Assembly (NCBI GenBank): GCA_019649035.1 | Contig: BMAT01001535.1 | Coordinates: 1 to 51,220, forward strand | Direction of reading: 5' to 3' | Length of the DNA stretch: 51,220 bases | Source: Elysia marginata | Lineage: Eukaryota > Mollusca > Gastropoda > Plakobranchidae | Shown here: positions 11,890 to 23,800 of the stretch, one piece after another | Layout: each line of letters opens with the position of its first letter | Numbering within the stretch: position 1 is the stretch's first letter | The notes under the pieces: model-generated | Seen by the model: the letters and a program-made list of their open reading frames with translations, nothing else | Database searches by the model: none | What the model was told of the DNA's origin: nothing | Translations under genes and position numbers: made by a program

Positions 11890-14800
11890 AATTTGAACGA
11901 TTGAAGCATAAAGAGAGAGACTAGAGAAAGATATCAAGAGATAAAGAGAAGGAAGGGAGGAAGCGCAGCTGAATGACATAGGAAAAGGTGAGCAAAATTG
12001 TAGTGAGTTTCAGTTTCCCAGGATATTTTTCCTGGAAAAAGTTAGGCCCGGTTGACGCATCGATATCCCTGATTTTACATAGACTCAACGCCTAGCCTAC
12101 CAATGAGATACCATTCTGCGTCCCTTGTTTTTATTTTTTGGCTTGTTAATGTTGGTCCTTGCTTTAAAGCACTACCTACATGCACGACCCTACTTGTCTG
12201 AATGTATGAATGAGTGTCGAAAGTATAGACGCGGGTCAACATAGTTATGGTCATGTAATAATTATATCATAGGCTAGGGGTTATATAGGTTTCATTAGCA
12301 CTATAATGAAGCAAACTGCTTCTCCTCGGATGTATAATAATGAACAGGGCGGCGGAATATTAATTGATGATCATCAGAGATATACTGCAAATCAGAGATG
12401 AATTTTTTCCCAGGATACTCGTCACTGTGACTCACTGTGGAAAATGGCGCAATACCGTCCGTGGAAGTCTGACATCCCTGCCTCATTTTGCCTCAGAGCA
12501 AACGAGAGCATATCCGCGTCTTTCGCCGTTTCCGCGAATTTTGTTTTTCATGAGCCAACACGCTAGCTTATTGTTCGCTCTGCCTACCACGCTTTGCAGT
12601 TCACTGACAGCAATTTTGGTAGGAACCCCGGAGCAGATTTCAGTATTATTTAGCTACAGCGAAAATTCACAGATCCGCCGAAAACTGTGATCCCTGCTTA
12701 GGTCAGTCTTTTACATGCATAGAGTGTGGACATGTCTAAAAATATTTCAGTTTACTAGCAGCAGGCTTAACATGTTTGGATGAATACAGTTGTTTTCTTT
12801 TACATGAATAGTTTTATGTCTTTTCAGGTTGGTTTTCACATGAATCAGTTCTTGTTATACCCAAGTTATTGACCTGGATTCTCATTAATTCCCGAATGGG
12901 ACCCAATCAGAAAGAAAAAGCGGGATTCAGAAATCTTTTTTTATATATATACTTATAATTTTTTAGTACCTGTGTTGATTTTGACAAAGGTTGAACAGGA
13001 GAGTCTAAACTTACCCATCTAATGAAATGCTCTCCTTTGCTGCGCCAAACTTTATAGCTGCCAAAGCAATCTGAAATTTTAAAAAATCATATGTACATGA
13101 AATTTTTAACTTAAAAACATTATTTTGGGTTATAACTTACAATTTTATGAAACTTTGAGGCAAATAGGAAGGAATATTATCATAGCAAAAGGAACTAAAA
13201 GCAAGTAATATCTTCCCAAGAAGAGGTCAGAGTATAAAGAAGGGGGTGGGTGGTGGGTGAGAACAAATGCAAATGTTCTAAATAACATTGTTTCTTTAGT
13301 TACATTTTTTTTTGTGAAATGAGAAATGGAAACAGAGATGGACAGTTAAATACTAGGCCATACACTATACCCTGCACATGCAACTGAAAAAGTGACGTTA
13401 CGGAACACATACTACAAGTACAATGCATTTGTTCATCAATTCATCACCCCCATCTCACTTCATGCAGGTCTAGACATAGGTCTACATTATATGCATTATA
13501 GAGGAGCAAGGGTGACCAGTAACCACAGCCAACAAAATCTTCATAGGAGGCTGAACCTGCTGGTCAGTGGGAAATGCCGCTAAGCTGTGTGCATGCGCAC
13601 AGCTGTTGTGTAACGTAAGCGTCTGCCTCTCACCTACCCCCCCCCCCTCCCTCGCTCTCTTTCTCTCTCATTCGCATTCACTGGGCCAAACACTGTGGGC
13701 CTAGATCTACCTGTAGACCTCTCTTTGTGTAGTCTATCTAGATCTACGGGGCGCGGATGAATTTAAAAAAATTGATGTTCAGAATTAGATAACATCTGTG
13801 TAATGAAGCGTGTCTGAAGCCAAAGTTTTGGTGCTTGCAGGCATGCCCTGTCTACAGGCAGCAAAGACCAAAAAAGCAAAAATATAGCAAAAATTCATTA
13901 TGAGCCGTGTAGAGAGTGTGAAGTCAAAACGTCCTCAACAATTGCAAGTTTGAAGCAGGCTTGTACTGTAATATGAATCAAGTTCAAAATCAGCAAATAT
14001 TTGAATTATCCAAGTTTAAATTGTCTGGCCATGTTTTAGGGTTAAAATTTACAAAACATTAAATACCTGAGACGGTGAAAAAATGAGACAGGCATCTGAT
14101 AACAAGCTTCTGTCTAAAAATTCTTCCACATATTTTCTTATCTTTTCAGGATTTTGAAGGTCTTGGTGTCGTGTCTGTAAAAAAATAAAATGGAAACAAA
14201 TAATAAGTGTTGAAATTTCGAAGGAGACCTGTGTTAATTTTGTTTTGGTCTTTTAAAACTCATGAAATAAAAATAGATGTCAATAATTATTACAAATATC
14301 AACATTGACAGCAACTTGATATCCAACTTAGCCTTCTTTAGTGTTCTTTTTTTATTTAATTCATAGGCCTTACAAACGTGACAGAACAGCACTAAACCAT
14401 GCACCATATCTGTTGTTATGCTCTGTTACAATATTGGTTAACATGCTGTCTGAAATTGGAAGAAAACTGAGCAGCAGATAAGGGGTAAAAGACTTGGAAC
14501 ATGCCTGTTTATTTATGAAACATATTTTTGTCTGCTAATAATAACCCTGACGAACTCAAAAAGTTTCACAATGAATCACAAAGACTCCCAGACTTGCTAT
14601 TAAACATTCATTAGTAATCTTTGCGGTGGACCTTAATTCTAAAGTAGAACAAAAAATGGAAAGGAAAAATGTTAAGAACGTTATAGAAGAGGGTTGAAAA
14701 TTGAAAATGGAGAAAAACGAGTCGACTTTTGGGAGAAAAACAAACTTTTTAAAACAAACACTGTGTTCATTTAAGCAGGACAGCACACCACGACCTGGGC

Positions 14801-17800
14801 CGCCTCTTGCAGTGACAACAAAACAAAACTGTGTACACTTACACCCAATAGATTATATCATAGACAAACAAGGTCACAAGCACCTCCTAACAATAGCTAT
14901 GGAGACACAAAAGTGAGGTCAGATCATAAATTGCTAAAAACGACATTCGAACCTTTAAAGCAACATATGAAAACATAAAAGAACAAGGCAACCCAACAAC
15001 AGCTTAGTGACCAGACAAAACAAAGAATAACTTGGCTGTGGCTAAGAAATCACCAAAAACTACACAGTACCCTTAAGTGAGCTTCTTTCTGCAAACGCTC
15101 CAAGCCATAGTGCAAAATGTTAATAGAAACATAAAACAGGTGATAGAAAAGGCTGTCAACACCAACATAAGCTACATGCACTGGGACTCCTTGATGTCTT
15201 GAATGTGGTCGGTCACATTAGGCCCGAACATTGCACCTGTGGTCAGATATATGCTGGTGCATAGGTGTATTCTTTCTTATGTCTCCCTTGAACAAGCCAA
15301 GTAAAATAGTAACAAGTCAAACATATCCAGTGAGTGAGAGCTGCCAACAGAAGCACGACGCCATCTGCAAGGCGACGAAACACTCAACTTTTAGTTCACC
15401 TGTACAGCCACCCAGAGAAAGCCCATTAACGACGCCCGCGAGGTCAAGTTTTGGTTAAATCTCGCCCTGAACGCCTGAAAAATCTACCGGGGAATTCTGC
15501 GATTTTTTAGAGTGCTTTAGAGTGTGTTTGTAGGCGTAATAACTTTTTTCTCATCGCTTGATGGTAAGAAAGAATAGTACAGCTAAAAATGCGGAAGCTC
15601 TGAGCTTCATTACCATACCAAATTTTGCATTGAGGTGATTTATGGAAGGCTCACAGGTTGTCTTAAAGTTTTGCTTTTTTTCTTAGAATTTATGAAATAG
15701 TTTCAAAGACTTTAAAAAATTGTAACTTTAATTCTCCCCGATAGATTTTATTTGTTCTTTGATATGGAGTAAGACAATTTATTAAAGAAAAAATACCTTT
15801 AGAAATATCTGCGGACTCAACAGCGGTTGTTGAGGGGTGAGCTCTTTTCCATCTGACTATCCATTGAGATGCCAGCGGCTGTGGAACCCTGGGGTAACTG
15901 GACAGGACTTTGCTTTATAATAGGAGCGTATATTGGTGTAGGGTTGTTTGATCTTAATTGCAAATGTGGCAAAATGATGCCACCCATGTACTGGAAAGTC
16001 AGTTTCTATCTTTTCGGACAGCTAAGTGCACATTTCAAGGTAACAAATTTGTCAGTATAGAGGGGTTAGCTACACATTTCACAATTTTAAGTTCACAGTC
16101 CAAATTATTTACAACTTATATACAGTAGGCCTATTGTTCGATAGAAAATGACTACATTTTCTTTTCTTCGGTTTTCTTCTGGTGCAGTTTGCAAAGTAGT
16201 TACTTCCATCACATATTTTATTTTCTTGTGTTCATTCCAAATGCCCGCATCCCTCTCTCTATCTTTGCAACTGTACAATGAAGCATTTCTCCGTCTTGCT
16301 CTCCATGAAACGCGAGTCCAGAATTAAATTTCTTCATGAACTCAAGGCAGTGATCCTCAAGAATGTGATGCTAGGGGTTAATATTATTTGGAAATGTCTC
16401 TCTATAGATGTTCATGTACTGTTTCACTGAGTGCTATACTTCTTCTATATTGTCTCGTGTTAGTGGACGAGTATGAGATAAGTTTGTGTGAACATTTTTC
16501 TAAGTTCCATTTGTTTTGTTGTCTTGTTTTGTCTTTCGTCTTGTAGGGTATCTTTTTGCAATGGTCTAAATTATTTCTTTTGTCAGTTGTATGTATATTT
16601 TTTCTCCCATCTTTGTCCATATTTTCATATGACACTGTTTCTTTTGCAAGTTTTGCTTTCTCTTCGCCAGTTTTTTTTTAAATCAATTTTGACAGCATCC
16701 TGTTCTAAAAATCTGTGATGCCTCACAACAGACCAAGAAGTATGAAATTATGTAGGGGCAAAATGGTGGAGATCTATGTCAACCATTGGTTGGTGAAAAG
16801 CATCAAAAGGTGTTTGTGGTTCTTTATGTCGCCGACACTTAGCAAAAAAATTATCGAAGTTCTCGTCAAGAGACTGCAAAGTTCCCTCATGTATACTCTC
16901 GGTTTCTTGAAGTTCGATTTGCTGTTTAATTTTATAACACCGCAGACATGGGTATTATCCAGAGGGGCCAGATATACCACAGATTTTATTGACTACACAC
17001 ACAACGCACACGTTTCTACTGTAGATAAATTTAAATATTATTGCTTTAATACCAAACAGCATAAGGAAAACTGCAAAGATCTAGTTTCTAGCTAAATTCA
17101 ACCATGGGTAACTTTAAAGCGCTGTAACTTTTTAGATTTTGTTGAGTCTGCAATACTTTTTGTAACTACTGAAAGCTAAAGGTTTTCCTGATGTTAGCAA
17201 AAAAAAAAAAAACCAAAATCTATCGGGGAATAAGCTAGTAAAATGAAATTAAAAAAGAGTTTTCACTAACATTCCAGAATTTTTACCCTCTAATTTAAAA
17301 CGACTGTAAAAATCTTGTTTTCCTACGCATTTCAAAATAAAAAATATCCAATTGATGAACACGTTGAAATAGATAAATCCAGCGTGAGTCGGCGTGATCA
17401 AGGCTTAATTTGGGGTGAGATAAAGCTAATTTTGGGGTTTCTGGCGCACTCAGTTACCTGCCCCTGTATTCGGACGCTCGGGGGCCATTGATTGCCTTCT
17501 GAAATCTTTATCGCTAGTAATCAGCATCCCTTGGGGATGCGCGTGGTCAGCCCAGGCAGATCAAAGAAAAAACTTAAAGTCCAGAATTCTGGCCTTTTTC
17601 GCCGCCCTGTCTGCCACTTTATCTTTCAGAAGATTTATGTCACTAACAATTATTATAAATAATGCACTTTCTGAGCTTTTAAATGTTTACAAAATGCATG
17701 AAATTATGAAAACTTTAGGGTAAGATATGTCTCCCTACCAGACCAAATGACTCAGATGTCTTCATAATATAAGACACTGAATTTTTTAATATAATGCGAA

Positions 17801-20800
17801 TCTGAGATTCCAAATGTTTAAAAAGTGCATTTTTACATCATCATTTTGTAGACAGATTGAATATTAAAAACATAGAAAAAGAGGACAAATCTATGAGGGT
17901 GCTCTTCAAATTAAGATTTTTTTCCTCTGACTCATTTCAGCGAGCCTTAAGACGTTTGTAAACACTTAAGATTTGGAAATGAAATAAAACTACTATTTTA
18001 CTTTCAAGTCTATCATGAATCCCTCCATGGCACGGAATGGGTTGTGGATTGTTAAGTGGTAGTTCAGCTTGCCCATCAGGGTGAGCTCAAAGCTCAAGAT
18101 GGCATCTGCAAATTTCTCTCTGTCTCCCCTGAGATTCTTCACAAACTGACCGATAGGGACGTAGAACTCCTCAACTTTACAAGCTAGATATACACAAGTC
18201 AGCCTGAGAAAAGATAAATTAAAAGCATAGAGTCATTCAATTTTTTCAAATACATTTAGCTGCCTGCAAAACTACTTAATGGAATTAGTAGAAAAGCAAG
18301 AGTTAAAGAAAAAGGTGTTCAGGTAGGACAGCTTGTCATATGAAGTTGCAATATATTTACATTATAAATGTAATCAGATATATGAGAGATGTGAGGAACG
18401 CAGAGGGAGAGAGAGAAGGGATTTGGGGAGTGACAGAAAGAAACTTGCTTTGATTTTAAAGGGGGTGTGCTTTATCATGCGGACTGATAGTGTGCGTAGT
18501 TTAATGTGTTCCAGTCTTGCTTTATGCCATTTATTTCAGTGCCAATGTCCATAACAAATTTCATATGGTGGATCAATAAAGCATATCTTATCTTATATTT
18601 GATTTATTAGAATGGACTAAAAACGTTTTGGACTAAGAAAAAGGCTGATAAAAAAAATTGACATTGTAAGCAAATAATTTTCTTCTTGGTAAATCAGTTC
18701 ATCTTACATGATGTCCTTAGGATGGTAATCCATGGTGGAGTTGAACACATAGAAGCGCTTGAAAAAAGCAAGTGAAGTACCCTGCAATATTTAATTGAAT
18801 AAATAAGTTTAATTAAATGCACCAGTAAATTTTGATGGTCACTAGTTGTTGATGGACTGTAGTGAAGGAACAAACAAGACAACGCTTATATACAATCTGA
18901 TCATTTTTTAATAAGCATGGACTGTCAACGTGACATTAAAAAAAAACATTTCACTTAATTCTCTTTTTTTTTTATCATAACACAATACCATATTGGTGTG
19001 AGAATATGCAGAAAACTAGAGTGTTTTAAAGTGCTTGTATTTTTTTTCCATGGTATTTTAAAACCTGCACAATTTAACTCTCCCAGTCAGTATTACCAGA
19101 CATGAGAACTTTGATTCAATTGAATCAATAAATCTGAAATTACTTTTATAACATTTGATTATGTACAAAATCATGGTAAAATTGGTGACTTTCGTGAATG
19201 ACATAACTTAGTCAATAAAAACAATAATTTCATTGTGGGTTCCCTTTATCTTTCTGTCGCCATTTTCTTTCTATTAATATGTAACATTTTGATTACATAT
19301 AAAAAACAGTGAAAGCTATGAACTAACAGGAACATTTTAGTAGTGAATTCTTTGCACAAGATGCTATACCTTTTATGACCTACTTTTTACTTAAAATTGC
19401 AGGAATATCATTCTAATTTCCTCCTTGTTAAAAAGATATATTTGTGGTCAAATCAAGATGAATTTTGCATAAAATGTTTAAAAATGATTCTTTAATAAGA
19501 CACCAAAGACAAATTTAGCCTGTAGCTTGAAACAGTTTTTTTTCCTTCTTTGTAGTTTTTGGTTTTAATTGTTTTTATTGTAATCAAAGCACGCATATTC
19601 AAAGTAATCGTGCTGTAGTCGCTGTTTAATAAATCACATGTACTTCTGCACTGCCCAAAACGGTGTAAGTGCTGGGCCATCCAGCCCAAGTATAAACAAA
19701 CATGTGCACTAGAACCTCTTTCATCCATCTCTTCCAATTGTTGGTATGAATTAGATTTAGAACTATAGATTATTTTAAAAAAAGACAGAAATAGAGTCTT
19801 TGTGTAAGGAGCAAACTACACCATGAAAGTTTAAGCCAAGAACAAAATTTTGTGTCAATATGTTACATACATGTATGTACTAGAGAGCCTGTTATGACAT
19901 AAACAAATTTACTTTGTACATTTTACAAAACCCTTTAAAATCTTTAAAATTATCCCGCTTTCTCAAAATTCTTCTTCCATCGCGCCATGATGAGCAGGGA
20001 GCAACAATATATAAAAATGAAATTAAGCCTCAGTTCTTAACTAGTAAAACTAAAAGAGGCTCCTTCCCACATTCTTTCCGATTTACTCAGAAATTCAATT
20101 CAGTTTATTGCAATTCCAACAATACAATAATATTGCAACCCAATCACTCCGGCAGGGTCAACCTTTCACTTTTTTTTCTATTACTTTGATGTTTCAGACA
20201 TAATTACATAATTTGGCCGTTCTTTCCGTGAACCGATTCACTGTGCCTGTCCCTTTAGTCAATGCAGGCTAATTTGTTTGTAGCTTTATCACAGGTAAAC
20301 AGATAAGGGTTCAAGTAAATAAGGTGTGGGGAATGAGAGGGAGGAGCAGGTCACAGTTTTTAACCGGGTTAGTAATTGGTTCTTGTTCGGTTAAAAGTGG
20401 GCGCGTTGAGATCAATTCAAAAAGAATTTGAAAAACAGTGTCAATTGAAAAAGCTATATGAGGTCACAGTGGTAAGGTGGTCGACATGCAGAAAACAAAA
20501 ATATATAGAAAAAATGCAAGTGAGTCATAGAATAGTGGTCACCATAACATTAACAGGTGGTCTCTTTAGACAGGTGCTCAGCAAGGCAGGTTTGACTGTA
20601 GAGCGGTAGTGAAAGAGTTGATGAAAGTCATAAATTTTTTTTTAACAATTTTTATTTGTGAGTCACATTGTGCTTTTAAAAATTAAAAGGCTCGTGCTCT
20701 GCAGATATACAAATATGTGGTCATTTACTCACAACAACACACTTTGGCATCGGTGGTTGGAACTCTGAACAGAACTTTCTAAGGACAACTTCATACTGCC

Positions 20801-23800
20801 GACCTAGAATTCTCTCTTCTGTAGATGTGAGGAAAAACCTTGCTACTTCATCATCCTGCAAACAGAAAAGTCATCAATGACATCTTAGTGAATTTGATTG
20901 ACATAAAAATAATATAGAAAAAATACAATCAAAACCTATCCGCCCTGACTAAGGATTTAGTAAAGTCAAAATGATAATTATATTCTTTAGTGCTGGGCAC
21001 ATTTCAGTGGAATTGTAGGCTAGAAACCAAACCTGATGTTTTGTAGGACCACAATATTGACTATAAAGATTATCTCAAGTACCTTATAATTTTCAATCAG
21101 ATTTTTACAGGAGAAAAGCAGTTGGGTTACTCACAGTTTACAGTGACACTAAATCAACAGTGGGCCATTGATTTTTTTTAAATTTTAGAAATGATTATAT
21201 TGGTTCAGACCTTAAAACTAGAGCCAAACAGTTTTCATTATAGTCTTGCGATAAAAATTGGCTTATTGATCAGATAATGGTCGTGACATAGAGTTTTGGG
21301 TGACTTCTAGTGCTTCATTTAATTTTAAAGTTTCTCCCTCAAAGTCAAAGTGATCAGTACCCTATATATATTTTAAAGTCGAATTTCACAGATATAAAAA
21401 CTAAAGATTTCGCCCTGTACCTGCTTGTATGCAGTTTCTAACATTAAGAGACACCATTCACACGTACTTAAAAACACACATATATCCGCATGACATCACT
21501 TATTTTCCAGGGCTTGGTGGAAACAATAATATTCTGATTGAAAATAAAGAATGCTTTGTTGGATGTCCTGACCTTTGTTTAGAATGATCCTTGAGTACTG
21601 AAATGCACAAAGAAGGCATAATACAGCCTGATTGCAAATCTCTCATTCAGGACAAGCCGCTTCGCAACAGGAAGTTACCCTGAACCAGCTTATCCACAAT
21701 AACTCCCTAATGGTCTTGAAGGTAAATTTATCATATTGAAACATCCATTCGACACGTACACTCTTGTTTCATGAATGCATTTAAGAGAAATGAGGTGGAC
21801 ACAACACAGAAAAAAAAAGCAGTTTTCCCACTAGATTCTAGTTATCTAAATCATCAGCTAAACTATTCTTACATGACCAAAAATATTAAAAATAAGGAAA
21901 ATTTATAAAACAAAACAAATTGCAAATGACCGACTCAAACGGCCAATGTGACGTTTGTCACTGCCTCTTTTAGACCTAGATCTCTAGCATTTATAGGCCT
22001 GACTTTAAAAGCTAAGTTGTTTAGTAATTAAACTTTCTAAGAAAAGTTGGTATTTCTATAGAATAACTACTCACTCGAAATCGCGTATAAAAACACTTTC
22101 TTCTTATAGATTTTGCGACGATGAACACGAAAATGTTAGTCCCATCCGTCGCAAACAAATAGTTTTTGAGATATAGCAGTTTGAAGTTGGGAATATTTTC
22201 CCGTCATTTCGTCAATTATTCCGCCATGTTTACAAAATTGTCCGGGTCACGTGACCTTACGCGACCTTGCCCCTTTCCTGCGCATGCATAGAAAGGGTGT
22301 GTCCGGTTGTCCAAGCCTTTGTCCGAGCCTCGTGACCTGACCTCGTGACTTTGCGCATGCGTAAAATTTCTTTGCGGGAACATAGCGTTGGTCAAATGGT
22401 CAGTTTGCTTCAAACCACTGACATGGCTACATGCTCTTCGTGCGAATCAAACTACTTCAAGATTATTGCTACTTTTTATGGCGACAATTCACGTGCTTTG
22501 GATTATCTCATTTCTCACGGAGTTATCAGCAGCGGATCCAGTAGAATTCCATGCCCGAAGTGCGGCACTTTTCTTTGTTTTCGTGAACAGGACCATCTGT
22601 TTATCTGCAGATCTTCTTTTACGATACCTAAGACAAAGAAACAGAGAAACTGCGGATTCAGTGCTTCACAGTTCAAGGTATCTTTCCTTTCTAACTGCCA
22701 CTTTGCACCCTGGAAGTTAGTTCTTTTGGTGAACCACTATCTTAGTCGACATTGGGATTACAAGACAATACAGGACTGCCTTGGATTGTCTCCTAATACA
22801 GTGTGTGACTGGCGATCCTTCTGTTCGGAGGTGACGGAGCAGTGGTTTTCTAATCAGGACCCTATCGGAGGTGTAGGAGTGGAGGTGGAGGTGGATGAGA
22901 CCTTGATTGTGCGGAGGAAGTACGAGAGGGGGCGAGTTTTGAACCAGGTTTGGTTGTTTGGCGGGATAGAGCGTGCATCGAAACGTCGTTTTGTTGTGCC
23001 TCTAAACGGTGAGTACGGATCGAGGAGGAACGCCGAGACGCTTAAATTCCTATCATCCAGAAGTTTGTTCGGCCCGGCAGCATCATCTACTCGGATTCCT
23101 GGCCTGCTTATCGTAAGCTCAGCGAACTCGGGTACGGTCACAACACGGTTAACCATAAGAAGCACTTTGTCAAACCCGGCGAACCGGAGGTTAACATGCA
23201 GAGGGTCGAGAGGCTCTGGCGGGATATTAAGGAGTGGGTGAAGCGACCTGGGATTCGCTCCAGATACCTTCAGCAGTACCTGGCCAGGTACCTGTTCGTC
23301 ACTGCAGTTCCGGAGCCGCAGCAGCTGCACCGATTCTTCATCGAGGCTTCGAAGCTCTACCCCCAGTTTTCGGAAGTAGTGCGAGGACAGCCTGAACCGG
23401 AGGTGGTTTCCGAGGATGAGGGAGCTGTAGCCTAACCGGAAGTGGTGTTGGATCTGGAGCAGCTGGCCGAAGCTAAGTGTTTTGTTTTAAGTTAGAGCTT
23501 ATCTAGGTCAGGTTTTTTTTTTTGAAACACATAGTTTAGGAGGGTTTCAGGGGGGATTCCCACCTAACGCCATATTACGTAATGGTAAATATAATGCAAA
23601 GGTTTTCCTAGGTTTTCAAGGGTGTCGAAATCGATTTTTGCATTTAAAAACTGTCATTAAAAAGATAGTTTAGGGGGGTTTCAGGGGGGTTTCCCCCCTG
23701 ACCTCATGTTATATAATGTGTTACGTAACTTCTAAACTATCAGTTTGCGACGGTTTTTAATGCCTAAATCGTTTTCAGCACCCTTGAAAACATAGGAACA

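Noticed and set aside
11556..11979. Long open frames across the GA repeat
   Set aside because: They run through N and (GA)n; low-complexity artefacts, not genes.
16715..17095. 126-codon open frame in cyclin H intron
   Set aside because: No recognisable domain, ordinary AT-rich intron composition.
17733..17945. Fourth copy of the AAATGAGTC-ended MITE
   Set aside because: Ends match only about 13 of 20 and interior blocks are not shared.
22345..22356. GTG at 22345 as transposase start
   Set aside because: Non-ATG start not expected here; ATG codons at 22357 and 22396 are available.
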